Of a DNA stretch of 64,000 nucleotides, positions 26,656 through 36,280 are shown piece after piece. How positions within the stretch are numbered: position 1 is the first letter of the stretch; every line of letters starts with the position of its first letter. Source of the stretch: Candidatus Electrothrix communis (GTDB taxonomy: Bacteria > Desulfobacterota > Desulfobulbia > Desulfobulbales > Desulfobulbaceae); assembly GCA_030644725.1 (NCBI GenBank), contig CP130629.1, forward strand, positions 587,572-651,571, given 5' to 3'. The translations under genes were made by a program, and so were the position numbers. The notes beneath the pieces are model-generated. The model was not told where the DNA came from and did no database searches. It was given only the letters and a program-made list of their open reading frames with translations.

Positions 26656-27594
26656 TCAAAGACGGGCAATGGCCACCCATTGCTGTCGCCCATTACCAAG
26701 AGGAGGATAACCTGCTCTGCTCGGTGTGCGTTTATGCCAGTCGGTTATAGAAGCCGGTGTTTTGCCCTTGCTGCCGTGTCCGTGGAACAACTCATAATGG
26801 AGCACTTGGCCTGATTCATTTCTATGTACCTTGACAACCACCCCGAGATGATCAATGCCTTTTTGCGGCACCAGCAGATCGTCAATGGAAAAATCCTCGT
26901 AGGTAAAACCGTTTTTCCCGAAAAACAGCACAACTCCCGGCTTGAGCAGGTCAGTGCTTTTCACGGCATTCTTGATAAGCTGCAATTTTCCGCGTTCATG
27001 GTACCAACGGGCAAGCGCTCGCGAATCCCGATGTTTTTCAGCTGATGGAAAGTCTTTTGCCGGACATCGATGCTTCAGGCCCAGTAAAACACGATGAAAG
27101 ATGCCGGAGCAGTCTGACAGCGGTCCGTTCCCATACAGCAGCGACTCCTTTTCTAATGCCGTGACAACTTCACGCAGGGGCGTTGCGATATCGCCCATCC
27201 AGCACTGTGCTGAATGAGGCGCGGAAACGGTTTCGATAGGAAACCCTATAGTATTCTCTATAGGAAGAGCCATAGGGAATACTATAGGTGTCTCTGGAGA
27301 AAGCGGTAGTTCCGACGGGATAATGAGTTTGTTCAAGAGGGCAGGCTGAAGAGAATCTGTTGTATCAGTATTCATCGCCTGCCGCAGTGCCAGAGCAACA
27401 GAAGGTTCTCCGGCGGTAAGTGGTTTTTCTTTCTGAAGTGCGATCTCCGTTTGATTGACAGGCAGATTTTGGTACTTTGTCTGCGGGTCGTTCATTTTTT
27501 CATTGCCGCATGCCGAAAGGGCGAGAGCAGCAAGGAAAGCACCGGTAAACGCGATCAGTCCTCTGTGTTCATACAATTCTCCTGTTGTTTTCAT
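26656..27594 (-). CDS. NlpC/P60-like lipoprotein, putative cell-wall hydrolase
   Basis: 312 aa. Lipoprotein signal with lipobox LSAC (FLAALALSACGN). A long low-complexity linker of residues 25-140 is followed by a C-terminal domain that reads like NlpC/P60: GPLSDCSGIFHRVL with the catalytic Cys, DHLGVVVKV with the His, and a further His in YELFHGHG. It would cleave peptidoglycan peptide bonds from the outer membrane. Its 5' leader carries a GEMM-like riboswitch and an excellent ribosome site (GGGGAGGA, 7 bp), so expression probably answers to a cyclic dinucleotide. Confidence 0.7.
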   Translation of the reverse strand: MKTTGELYEHRGLIAFTGAFLAALALSACGNEKMNDPQTKYQNLPVNQTEIALQKEKPLTAGEPSVALALRQAMNTDTTDSLQPALLNKLIIPSELPLSPETPIVFPMALPIENTIGFPIETVSAPHSAQCWMGDIATPLREVVTALEKESLLYGNGPLSDCSGIFHRVLLGLKHRCPAKDFPSAEKHRDSRALARWYHERGKLQLIKNAVKSTDLLKPGVVLFFGKNGFTYEDFSIDDLLVPQKGIDHLGVVVKVHRNESGQVLHYELFHGHGSKGKTPASITDWHKRTPSRAGYPPLGNGRQQWVAIARL

Positions 27595-27620
27595 GAGATT
27601 CCTCCCCGGTATTGCAGAAG

Positions 27621-27710
27621 CAGGCGGCCCGGCTATCTCTCCCTTAGAGACCCGTGGCTTTCCGACACCGCCTCACGACGGCTGTGGCTTTGTTCAAGTT
27701 TCCTGAACCG
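27621..27710 (-). promoter_or_regulatory. GEMM-like (cyclic dinucleotide) riboswitch candidate
   Basis: On the minus strand, directly upstream of the lipoprotein gene, the core GTCGGAAAGCCACGGGTCT ... GATAGCCGGGCCGCC matches the 3' half of the GEMM-I aptamer (ACGCAAAGCCACGGGTCT ... GATAGCCGGGTTGCC). The 5' half has AAAGCC and a stem CCGTC/GGCGG closed by a GTGA tetraloop, as in P2. Changes at several usually fixed positions (ACGC reads TCGG) mean the ligand, c-di-GMP or cGAMP, and even activity are uncertain. Confidence 0.55.
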
Positions 27711-28083
27711 AACATCTCTGTCCGGCTCTGACCAGAAAGCTTTGTACCCGCTTGTTAAAAAGCAGTTTCACTCAATTGTTGAAGTGCATAAAACGTGCCA
27801 AATAACAAGGGGTAAATCTTGACCTTGAAGTTTTTGTTGCATTTATATTAATGTTTTCAGGTGACCAGTAGTTAATAATCGTTCTTTGTTATGAACCTTT
27901 ACTGTGGACCTCTTGTGGGGAGAATGTTTTGTTGCTTCAACACGTCATTGTGAAGTGACGAAAAAGGGCAGGAAGGGACAATAGGCGGCATCGATCATGC
28001 CGGATGAGGATTGCGGTTGAAGAGTCCTGGCAAGGTTGTGCGAAAGAAGCTTTGTAATTGGTTAGGATTGGTGCATGGTAAAA
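27711..28083. other. Intergenic region, nothing recognised
   Basis: About 370 bp between the riboswitch leader and the conserved leader of beta-helix copy 3. It must contain the promoter for the minus-strand lipoprotein gene; no gene or repeat is seen. Confidence 0.5.
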
Positions 28084-28185
28084 GGCTTGACTTTGTGCAT
28101 AAATGTAATATCTACTGTCCCCGAACAAATAACTTGTCGGCAGCTCACTATTTTTTTGCTGCTGTAAACCTGCTGGGAGGACAGG
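28084..28185 (+). repeat. Conserved leader of beta-helix copy 3
   Basis: About 100 bp nearly the same as 29910-30010: GCTTGACTTT, ATAAATGTAAT, AACTTGTCGGC, TTTTTTGCTGCTGTAAACCTGC, then GGGAGG. It includes a TTGACT -35-like box. The two genes therefore share promoter and ribosome site through duplication. Confidence 0.6.
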
Positions 28186-29751
28186 ATGAAAAAACAATTG
28201 AAGTATTTTTTTATGCTACTCGGACTGCTTGTGTTGGTACCGGGTTGGACACAGGCAGCTGAGATTGCGGTGGATGCGGATGGAATGTGTACCTTGGCCG
28301 GTGCCATTACTGCGGCTAATACCGATACTGCCACCGGTGGTTGTCCTGCCGGTTCAGGGAATGACACTATTACCTTAGAAACGGATGTTATCCTTGATGC
28401 CGAGCTGCCACAAATTGCTAGCCCAATCACCATAGAAGGACAAGAACATTCCATTGATGGCAATGATGATCCTATTGTTGGCAACATCCTCAGGGTTGAT
28501 ACTAATGGTAGTTTAATACTGAATAACAGCACAATAATAAGAGGGCGTAGCTCAGCCTGTGGGGGAGGGATTTATAACGAAGGAACGCTTATTTTGACAA
28601 ACTCTACAGTAAGTAACAATGTTGCTTCCTATGATGATGGTACATCAGTTGTCGCTGGAGGGGGAGTCTGTAATAGAGGGCACCTTGAGTTGACTGGCTC
28701 CATAATCAAAAATAATTCAGTGTCATGTACAGGAAGTGCGTTGAGTGCCGCTGGAGGGGGGCTTCATAGCACAGGGAGTCTTGAGATAGATCACTCCATA
28801 ATCAATGACAATGCTGTGGCATGCAATAATGGCGAGTTTGTCTATGGCGGAGGAATTGCGAATATCACTAATAGCGCCCTCGCCACCATAACAAGATCGA
28901 CTATCAGCGACAACCATTTATCCTGTAACAATTGCATGGTAAATGAGGACATCGGAGGTATTTTGTTTGGCGGGGGAATTGTAAACTCTGGGAGCATGCT
29001 TGTCTTGGATCAGATTACAGTAAGTGATAATTTGGTACAGGGAGACGACTTCTACTCAATGCCCTCTGGAGGAGGGGTCATGAACATTGGAAATGGTTCA
29101 ACAAGTATTACTCTCACTAACTCAACGATCAGCGGAAATTCCGTGCTCTGCAATAGTTGTTTTCTTGCAGATTCAATGAGTTTTGGAGGAGGAATAGCAA
29201 GTTGGGCGTCCACCGACGCTACGACTGCTGTTGAAATTTTCCTGATCAACTCTACAATCACTGGAAATTCAACAGTAGGGCCTGGTGGGGGAATTGGGCT
29301 CCAGGATGCAACAGCTCATTTGATAGGTTCAATTGTTAGTGGTAACACTGCCTCCGGCAGTAATGAAATTAAAGGTTTTGTTACAGCAGATAGCTCTAAT
29401 ATTTTTGGGCACAGTGGCGAGAGCAATGCCCAAGCGTTCGGTGGTTTTACACCTGGCAGCAACGATCTCACTGCCACCAGCGACGGTACGCAGTCCACCG
29501 CACTTACTGCTATCCTATCTCCTTTAGCCGACAACGGTGGCCCGACCAAGACCCATGCCCTAGTTCCAGGGAGCCCGGCTATTGATTTGGATGTAAATTG
29601 TAGTGCCGGTCTGGTCACAGACCAGCGCGGCGAACCTCGCCCGATCGGGGATGGTTGTGATGCAGGTTCTTATGAAGCCAGCGTTAGTCCTCGGCCTAGC
29701 AACAGGACGACCTTTCTTTCAGCCATCTATCTTCTCCTGCTTCAGGATTAA
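28186..29751 (+). CDS. Secreted beta-helix protein (CSLREA type), copy 3
   Basis: 521 aa. Signal peptide MKKQLKYFFMLLGLLVLVPGWTQAAEI, CTLAGAITAAN motif, a longer beta-helix with many NSTISGN-like turns and extra CNNCMV-type loops holding cysteines, the DQRGEPRPIGDGCDAGSYE block and the hydrophobic tail FLSAIYLLLLQD. Closest to copy 4 in the N-terminal 100 residues. Exported; the common tail may be an anchoring or sorting signal. Confidence 0.85.
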   Translation: MKKQLKYFFMLLGLLVLVPGWTQAAEIAVDADGMCTLAGAITAANTDTATGGCPAGSGNDTITLETDVILDAELPQIASPITIEGQEHSIDGNDDPIVGNILRVDTNGSLILNNSTIIRGRSSACGGGIYNEGTLILTNSTVSNNVASYDDGTSVVAGGGVCNRGHLELTGSIIKNNSVSCTGSALSAAGGGLHSTGSLEIDHSIINDNAVACNNGEFVYGGGIANITNSALATITRSTISDNHLSCNNCMVNEDIGGILFGGGIVNSGSMLVLDQITVSDNLVQGDDFYSMPSGGGVMNIGNGSTSITLTNSTISGNSVLCNSCFLADSMSFGGGIASWASTDATTAVEIFLINSTITGNSTVGPGGGIGLQDATAHLIGSIVSGNTASGSNEIKGFVTADSSNIFGHSGESNAQAFGGFTPGSNDLTATSDGTQSTALTAILSPLADNGGPTKTHALVPGSPAIDLDVNCSAGLVTDQRGEPRPIGDGCDAGSYEASVSPRPSNRTTFLSAIYLLLLQD

Positions 29752-29909
29752 CGATCTTTGCCGCCATGCGGCATGAAATTGTTCAGAAGGAGTGTCATTA
29801 AGTCGGGTTGCTGATCAAGCAATGGCCCGACCGCTCGCACGAGAATACGTTATCGGTTAAGGCTGGCAAAGTATAGGAGCCAGCCCGTATGCGATAGAGT
29901 GACAAAATA

Positions 29910-30010
29910 GCTTGACTTTTTGTATAAATGTAATGTTTGCTACCACGAGAACAGATAACTTGTCGGCCGCTCATTATTTTTTGCTGCTGTAAACCTGCTG
30001 GGAGGGCTGG
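29910..30010 (+). repeat. Conserved leader of beta-helix copy 4
   Basis: Duplicate of 28084-28185, differing at scattered positions; it carries the same TTGACT box and GGGAGG ribosome site. Confidence 0.6.
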
Positions 30011-31819
30011 ATGAAAAGACAACTGGAATATTTTTCGATCTTGATCGGACTGCTTGTGTTGGTACCGGGTTGGACACAGGCAGCTGAGATTGCGGTGGAT
30101 GCGGATGGAATGTGTACCTTGGCCGATGCCATAACTGCGGCCAATACCGATACTGCCACCGGTGGTTGTTCTGCCGGTTCAGGGAATGACACTATTACCT
30201 TAGAAACGGATGTTATCCTTGATGCCGAGCTGCCGGAGATTACCAGCATTATCACCATCGAAGGTCAAGGGTACCCCATTGACGGTAATAAAGATTCAAC
30301 TGTTGGCAGTGTACTCAGGATTGATGTCAATGGTAGTTTGACTATGAATAAGATTCTGGTGACAGGAGGAAATAGTTCTATTGGTGGCGGAGGAATTTAT
30401 AACGAAGGGGCTCTTGCTTTGATTGACTCCATGGTTAATGGTAATTCTGTGTCATGCAAAGATGGTACGTTGAGTGTCTTTGGTGGGGGGATCTATAGCG
30501 CAGGGAGCCTTAGGATGACCGATTCTATGGTAAATAGCAATTCCGTGTCATGCAATGATGGCGAGAGTGTCGTTGGCGGAGGAATTGTGAATTCGAGTAA
30601 CATCGCTGCTGCTCTCATATCAAACTCGACAATAAGTGGTAATTCTTTATCCTGCAATAATTGCAGTATAGATGATCTGGTCGGGGGGGTATTATTGGGC
30701 GGGGGGATTGTAAATGGAGGTGCGGGTAGTACACTTATCTTGAATAATAGCACAGTGAGTAATAATTCAGTACTGAGCGAGAGCGAACAAACCTCAGGAT
30801 CTCTCCCAGTAGTCTATGGTGGTGGGGTCATAAACCTTGGAGATAGTACAACAAGTATTAATATAACTAATTCAACGATCAGTGGCAATTCTTTGGCATG
30901 TAATAAGTACAGTGTTTGTGTATTTGTCAATGGAGGGGGGATTGCGAATTGGAAAGCTAGCAGCGTCACACCTGATGCTACAACTAGCCTGATCAACTCT
31001 ACTATAACTGAAAACTCGGCAATAGGGTTTAGTAGGGGAGTTGAGAACAACAGCGGAGGGACAATTACTTTGATGGGCTCAATCGTCAGCGATAATACAG
31101 CGTCTACAGGTAATGAAATTTATAATGATGCCAATAGCTCCATCATTGTAGACAGTTTTAACCTTTTCGGTCATAGCGGTGAGAGTAATTCCGAGGCATT
31201 CTACGGCGTTGAGCCCGGAAACAGTGATGTTGCCGCCACCAGCGACGGCACGAATCCAACGGTCCTGTCCGATATCCTCCATCCTCTAGCCGACAACGGT
31301 GGCCCGACCATGACCCATGCCTTGGTACCAGGCAGCCCAGCCATAGATCTGGATCCCACATGCAGCACCGGCCTGACCACTGACCAGCGTGGTGAGCCCC
31401 GACCAGAAACAGCGGGTACAGGGTGTGATGCGGGATCGTTTGAAGGCAGCGTCAGCAAGAGCATAGCCTTTCTTTCGGCAATTAATATGTTATTATTAAA
31501 ATCTTCCCCCGCCTGTGAAGATAGATTCACAATTTCGGTTAGCTTGCCAGGTGTCCAGTTTGGCGTATCACCCTCGGATTCATCCCCCCCATCATCTTGG
31601 GATGATGAGATAACAGTTACACGCAGTAATCATCTAGACTATTGGATATGGTTGAAAGTCACAGAAGCCCCTAGCGATTTTCGTGTACGTAACATTTACT
31701 GCGACGGAACATCTAACGAGTACAGCGGAATTTTTGGTGGTATCGTGGAGGCTAAATATTTACAAATGACCGAACAAATTTTCTCTGTATGTGGTACAAG
31801 AACATACATTCCTCGCTGA
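30011..31819 (+). CDS. Secreted beta-helix protein, copy 4, with C-terminal extension
   Basis: 602 aa. Signal peptide ending TQAAEI, CTLADAITAAN motif and beta-helix as in copy 3, then the DQRGEPRP...GCDAGSFE block. The hydrophobic tail of copies 1 and 3 is recognisable (FLSAINMLLLKS) but is now internal: about 100 more residues follow (from CEDRF to TYIPR), with four Cys and no recognised domain. The extension may come from fusion with a downstream gene or loss of an older stop codon. Confidence 0.83.
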   Translation: MKRQLEYFSILIGLLVLVPGWTQAAEIAVDADGMCTLADAITAANTDTATGGCSAGSGNDTITLETDVILDAELPEITSIITIEGQGYPIDGNKDSTVGSVLRIDVNGSLTMNKILVTGGNSSIGGGGIYNEGALALIDSMVNGNSVSCKDGTLSVFGGGIYSAGSLRMTDSMVNSNSVSCNDGESVVGGGIVNSSNIAAALISNSTISGNSLSCNNCSIDDLVGGVLLGGGIVNGGAGSTLILNNSTVSNNSVLSESEQTSGSLPVVYGGGVINLGDSTTSINITNSTISGNSLACNKYSVCVFVNGGGIANWKASSVTPDATTSLINSTITENSAIGFSRGVENNSGGTITLMGSIVSDNTASTGNEIYNDANSSIIVDSFNLFGHSGESNSEAFYGVEPGNSDVAATSDGTNPTVLSDILHPLADNGGPTMTHALVPGSPAIDLDPTCSTGLTTDQRGEPRPETAGTGCDAGSFEGSVSKSIAFLSAINMLLLKSSPACEDRFTISVSLPGVQFGVSPSDSSPPSSWDDEITVTRSNHLDYWIWLKVTEAPSDFRVRNIYCDGTSNEYSGIFGGIVEAKYLQMTEQIFSVCGTRTYIPR

Positions 31820-31830
31820 CTTATACGGCG

Positions 31831-31905
31831 AAAAAGGGGGACAATTTTTTTTAATTGGCATTTGGCGGGGAGCTGAGTTCTTTAATAAATCTGTCCCTTT
31901 TTTGA
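31831..31905 (+). terminator. Long hairpin after beta-helix copy 4
   Basis: AAAAAGGGGGACA near 31831 pairs with TGTCCCTTTTTT near 31890, leaving a large internal loop; T run follows. Probable end of the beta-helix unit. Confidence 0.45.
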
Positions 31906-32046
31906 TACCCGATTAAGCTTGCAAATTTACAGAGACGTTTTTACAATATCCTTCCTCTGTGCGAGTTGCCTGCTGCTCTTTCAGGCGGTCTGAGAGGGCG
32001 GGATGAAAAAGGCGACAAGATTGAATTCAAAGGGATCGGAACTATT

Positions 32047-33288
32047 ATGGCACTCATAGTGCAGAAATTCGGTGGTACCTCGGTGGGGTCCACTGATAAA
32101 ATAAAAAATGTGGCCGAGCGGGTGCTCAGGCAGCAGAAGCAGGGGCATCAGATGGTGGTGGTGCTTTCCGCCATGTCGGGCCAGACGGATAAGCTGCTGG
32201 GGCTGGCAGCGGATATGCAGGACATGCCTGATCCGCGCGAAATGGACATGCTGCTGTCCACGGGCGAGCAGGTGACCATCGCCCTTTTTGCCATGGCCGT
32301 TAAAGCGGCGGGCAGCGATGCGATTTCCCTGCTGGGCGATCAGGTGCATATCCATACAGATGCCATGCACACCAAGGCCCGGATCAAGGAAATCGACACC
32401 GAGTTGGTTCACAAGCATCTTGATGCGGGCAAGGTTGTGGTGATTGCCGGCTTTCAGGGCGTGGATGATGATGGCGATATCACCACCCTGGGCCGGGGCG
32501 GCTCAGATACCACCGCCGTAGCCCTGGCTGCCGCGCTCAAGGCGGATGCCTGCGAGATTTTCACTGATGTTGAGGGTGTGTATACCACAGATCCTAATAT
32601 CTGTGCGCAGGCACGTAAGATTAACATGATAACCTATGACGAAATGTTGGAGCTTGCCAGTCTCGGTGCGAAAGTGCTGGAGATCCGCTCGGTGGGTTTG
32701 GCCAAGCGCTATAAAGTTCCTTTACATGTTCGTTCCACATTTTCAGAAAACGAGGGCACCTGGGTCGTTGAGGAGGAGAGAATTATGGAATCCATGCTGG
32801 TTTCCGGTATTACCTATAATAAGAATGAAGCGCGTATCACCATCACCAAGGTGCCGGATCAGCCGGGTATTGCTTCTAAGATTTTTCAGCCCATCTCGGA
32901 TGCGGGCATTCTGGTGGATATGATCATTCAGAACACCCGTGAAGGGCAGATGACCGATATGACCTTTACGGTGATACGGACCGATTATTCCCGGACTATG
33001 GAGATCCTGCAAAAGGTCGCTGAGGAGATCGGGGCAGAGTCCGTGACCGGCGATGAGTCCATTGTCAAGGTCTCTATCGTGGGGGTGGGAATGCGTAATC
33101 ACTCCGGTATCGCCTCCACCATGTTTCGGATCATGTCCGGCGAGGGCATCAATATCATGATGATCTCCACCTCGGAGATCAAGGTTTCCTGCGTGATCGC
33201 GGAGAAGTACACCGAGCTGGCCGTGCGGGCCTTGCATTCGGCCTTTGAGTTGGATAATGAAAATCCGCCGCGTGCAGAGCAGCAGTAA
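32047..33288 (+). CDS. lysC: Aspartate kinase
   Basis: 413 aa from ATG 32047 (MALIVQKFGGTSVGS); an upstream TTG in frame adds 27 unrelated residues. Phosphorylates aspartate at the head of the lysine, threonine, methionine and diaminopimelate pathways. Motifs: KFGGTSVGS substrate/ATP loop, GRGGSDTTAVALA, FTDVEGVYTTDP. Two C-terminal ACT domains (about residues 265-400; e.g. PDQPGIASKIF and GVGMRNHSGIASTMF) mark it as an allosterically controlled monofunctional enzyme. It stands alone. Confidence 0.96.
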   Translation: MALIVQKFGGTSVGSTDKIKNVAERVLRQQKQGHQMVVVLSAMSGQTDKLLGLAADMQDMPDPREMDMLLSTGEQVTIALFAMAVKAAGSDAISLLGDQVHIHTDAMHTKARIKEIDTELVHKHLDAGKVVVIAGFQGVDDDGDITTLGRGGSDTTAVALAAALKADACEIFTDVEGVYTTDPNICAQARKINMITYDEMLELASLGAKVLEIRSVGLAKRYKVPLHVRSTFSENEGTWVVEEERIMESMLVSGITYNKNEARITITKVPDQPGIASKIFQPISDAGILVDMIIQNTREGQMTDMTFTVIRTDYSRTMEILQKVAEEIGAESVTGDESIVKVSIVGVGMRNHSGIASTMFRIMSGEGINIMMISTSEIKVSCVIAEKYTELAVRALHSAFELDNENPPRAEQQ

Positions 33289-33815
33289 ACTTGACCGTTC
33301 TCTAAATGTTAACCCGGCTGGGTTGGGGATCTCCGACTCAGCCGCGTAATGCCCATAGATTCAGTGTGTTGGGCACTGGGCTCACATTGCTTGGTCTCCT
33401 TTCATATTATTCTGTGTCGATACTTATCTTGTGTCGACATGAATCCAACAGCAAGTCGCTGTTTCCGAAGCAAATATCATTCTCGCTGAAATATTTCTTG
33501 GGTCTTCCTGGACAGTGCCGCATCAAGCATCGTTAAGAGCTCTTGGCAAGAGAAAGGAGCTGACATATTTGTGCTTAAGAATGCATTTTTGTCAAAAAAA
33601 TCAATTTTGTAAGCACCACATTGTCGCACTTTTCCGCTCAACTCTTTGAAGTTCAGAAGAAAAATAGCCCTACTGTCTGTTTTTATTAGAGGTTTATTTT
33701 TTTTTCTTCATCTGTTACGATATGCCCGTTTATTCATTTAACGAGCAACGATCGCCCTCCCCATAAAGAGTAACATTTCAAATGTACGGATCCGAAATGC
33801 CGGAAAGGAGATACT
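33289..33815. other. Intergenic region, 527 bp
   Basis: Contains a G+C-rich hairpin (CGGCTGGGT...ACTCAGCCG, about 33312-33342) that may end the aspartate kinase message, then AT-rich sequence with T runs leading to the QmoC-like gene. No coding region is convincing. Confidence 0.5.
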
Positions 33816-36077
33816 TTGAAAAAATACGACATTCAACAGGACCTGCACAGTGAGGTCGAAAAGTTAGGTGCCAAGGATATGGAGCTGTGCATGCAATGCG
33901 GTATCTGTGCCGCTTCCTGCCCTTTGTCCGACGGTACCAATACCTTTCCCCGAAAAATTTATCGCTATCTCCAGCTCGGTCTGAAAGATAAGTTGCTCGC
34001 TTCTCCAGAGCCGTGGCTCTGCTATTATTGCGGCGAGTGTAATATAGACTGTCCGCGCGGTGCAGAACCGGCCGAGACCATGATGGCGGTCCGCCGCTGG
34101 ATGATCACTCAGTTTGACTGGACCGGCCTTGCCGCAAAATTTTACACATCAAATAAATGGCAGATAGGCGGCTTCCTTGCGGTGATGTTCAGTGTTATTC
34201 TTCTTTTTCTCTTTGCCCACGGCCCGGTTGTCACCGACCACGTGGCTCTGAACACCTTTGCGCCTGTGCATTGGGTGCATATCGGTGACCTGATTCTGCT
34301 CGCGACGCTTGCTGTGCTGCTCTTTTCAAATGGGTTTCGCATGTATTCAAGCATCATGCAAGGCAGTAAATTTACCTTTTGGCAGCATCTGCAACAGGTC
34401 CCGGTCTTCTTGGTCCATTATTTCACCCAGAAAAAATGGCGAAAATGTGAATCAGACTCGAAGTTGCGGCTAAAGCCCGTTAACAGCTGGATGCGCCATC
34501 TTTTCCTGTTTTCCGGCTATGTGATCATGGAAATTCTCGTGATCGGTTATCTTGATGCCTTTCAGACAGATATCATTCACCCTTTCTGGCATCCCACCCG
34601 CATTTTCGGCTATTATGCAGCGGTCGCCTTACTGCTTGTTTCCGGTAATATCCTGTACAGCCGGTGGTATGTCAAAGAAGAAAAGAAGCATCGATACTCG
34701 GATTTTACAGATATCTTTTTTCTGATTCTGCTCTTTGTGATCGCATCCACCGGGCTCATGGTTCATTTCTTTCGCCTTGCCGGTTGGCCCATGGCCACCT
34801 ATACCATTTATGTTATCCATGTGGCTATCTGTATCGGCATGCTCTGCATTATGCTTCCATACGGAAAACTCTCCCATCTGTTCTACAGGCCTTTGGCCAT
34901 TTTTCTCACCGCGATAAAGAAAAAGGCAGTTCAGGAATCTGATATCACTGCTGACTCGTTACAAGAGGACATTGACGAGACCTTTATGTCCTGCATGCAA
35001 TGCGGCACCTGTACCACGGTCTGCCCGATTAATAATGTTTCCTCCTACAGCCCGAGGCAGATCTTACGGGCGATCTCCATTGATTCGGCCACGGTCCAGG
35101 ATGTGGATCTCAACGCCTGGAACTGCATGACCTGCAATTCCTGTGTCGCAACCTGCCCCAGGGGGATTGACATCGTTGATATGACCAGGGCGATTCGGGA
35201 AAAAAATATTCGTTCCGGCCAGACTCCAGACTACCTGATGTCGCCGCTACGCAGCCTGAACGAATACAACAACCCGTGGCAGGGTGATCCGGCAAAACGA
35301 ACCGCATGGGCAGGGGATACAGCACTCCCCGCCTTTACCCAGGAAACAGAGTACTGTTTCTTCACCTGCTGTACCACGGCATACGATGACACCCCGGCAC
35401 AGGGCAATAAAAAAGCAGGCCGAGCCCTGAACCGATTATTGCAAACCGCTGAAGTCTCCGCAGGCACCTTGGGTAACCAGGAAAGCTGCTGCGGCGATCT
35501 GGCACACCGGGTCGGTGATACAGCAACCTTTAACATGCTTGCTGAAAAAAACACAAGCCTGTTCACCAAGGCCGGTGTTCAGAAGGTATTGACCGCTTCC
35601 CCTCATTGTCTCACCGCATTCACCAGACATTATTCTGATCTGGATATTGCAGCGGAACATTATACGGAATTGCTCTGGCGATTAATCAAGCAAGGAGCTC
35701 TCCGACCGGTTAAGGAAGTACGCCGGACCGTCACCTATCATGACCCCTGTTATCTCGGACGCTATAACGGCATCTATGATGCACCGCGCCGGATACTCGA
35801 CAGCCTGCCCGGTGTACAACAGGTTGAGATGCAGCATAATCGGCAACAGAGTCTCTGTTGCGGAGGCGGAGGCGGGGGAACCTTTAAGCCGCAACCCGGT
35901 GAGAACCTGGGAACAGTACGAGTGCATGAGGCCATTGACATCGGTGCGGAAGTCATTGCTGTTGCCTGCCCCTCCTGTCTCAGGATGCTGAACCGGGCTG
36001 TTCAGGAACTGGGCTATGAGAAAAAAATTGCGGTCTGCGATCTTGCGGAACTGGTTGAGCAGTCTTTGGAGGTGTAG
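33816..36077 (+). CDS. Membrane iron-sulfur oxidoreductase: QmoC/HdrE-like plus HdrD-like fusion
   Basis: 753 aa. Residues 25-85 carry two [4Fe-4S] motifs (CMQCGICAASCP, CYYCGECNIDCP) as in QmoC/HdrC. Residues 105-370 form a cytochrome b-like membrane domain with about six helices and candidate haem His. Residues 395-460 have two more [4Fe-4S] motifs (CMQCGTCTTVCP, CMTCNSCVATCP). Residues 510-745 hold two CCG domains (CC...ESCCGDLA; DPCYLG...LCCGGGGGGTF) that bind the noncubane clusters of HdrB/HdrD. It should exchange electrons between menaquinone and a thiol/disulfide or the soluble Hdr proteins encoded downstream. Its TAG stop lies inside a dispersed repeat. Confidence 0.87.
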   Translation: MKKYDIQQDLHSEVEKLGAKDMELCMQCGICAASCPLSDGTNTFPRKIYRYLQLGLKDKLLASPEPWLCYYCGECNIDCPRGAEPAETMMAVRRWMITQFDWTGLAAKFYTSNKWQIGGFLAVMFSVILLFLFAHGPVVTDHVALNTFAPVHWVHIGDLILLATLAVLLFSNGFRMYSSIMQGSKFTFWQHLQQVPVFLVHYFTQKKWRKCESDSKLRLKPVNSWMRHLFLFSGYVIMEILVIGYLDAFQTDIIHPFWHPTRIFGYYAAVALLLVSGNILYSRWYVKEEKKHRYSDFTDIFFLILLFVIASTGLMVHFFRLAGWPMATYTIYVIHVAICIGMLCIMLPYGKLSHLFYRPLAIFLTAIKKKAVQESDITADSLQEDIDETFMSCMQCGTCTTVCPINNVSSYSPRQILRAISIDSATVQDVDLNAWNCMTCNSCVATCPRGIDIVDMTRAIREKNIRSGQTPDYLMSPLRSLNEYNNPWQGDPAKRTAWAGDTALPAFTQETEYCFFTCCTTAYDDTPAQGNKKAGRALNRLLQTAEVSAGTLGNQESCCGDLAHRVGDTATFNMLAEKNTSLFTKAGVQKVLTASPHCLTAFTRHYSDLDIAAEHYTELLWRLIKQGALRPVKEVRRTVTYHDPCYLGRYNGIYDAPRRILDSLPGVQQVEMQHNRQQSLCCGGGGGGTFKPQPGENLGTVRVHEAIDIGAEVIAVACPSCLRMLNRAVQELGYEKKIAVCDLAELVEQSLEV

Positions 36078-36103
36078 GGGCACACGGCACGCCGTGCCCC
36101 TAC
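36074..36103. repeat. Dispersed palindromic repeat, type B
   Basis: GTAGGGGCACACGGC...GCCGTGCCCCTAC. The TAG stop codon of the QmoC/HdrD gene is part of the repeat. Nearly the same as 59182-59211. Confidence 0.8.
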
Positions 36104-36280
36104 CGGAATTGCAAAAAATTGCAAAATTTTCCAGTGGACACAGGGGGGGCGCCCTTACAAGAGATATCGAAAAACATGGTAAGGAATTTATTATTGAAAC
36201 CCTTATCATTATTTTGTCAATAATTTTACCAACGGGAACATCCCTGCGGAAAAAACGAGCTGTGATCAGGAGAAACCGAC

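Noticed and set aside
33306..33536. Open frame of 76 codons after aspartate kinase
   Set aside because: No ribosome site, no recognisable sequence, overlaps a likely terminator hairpin.
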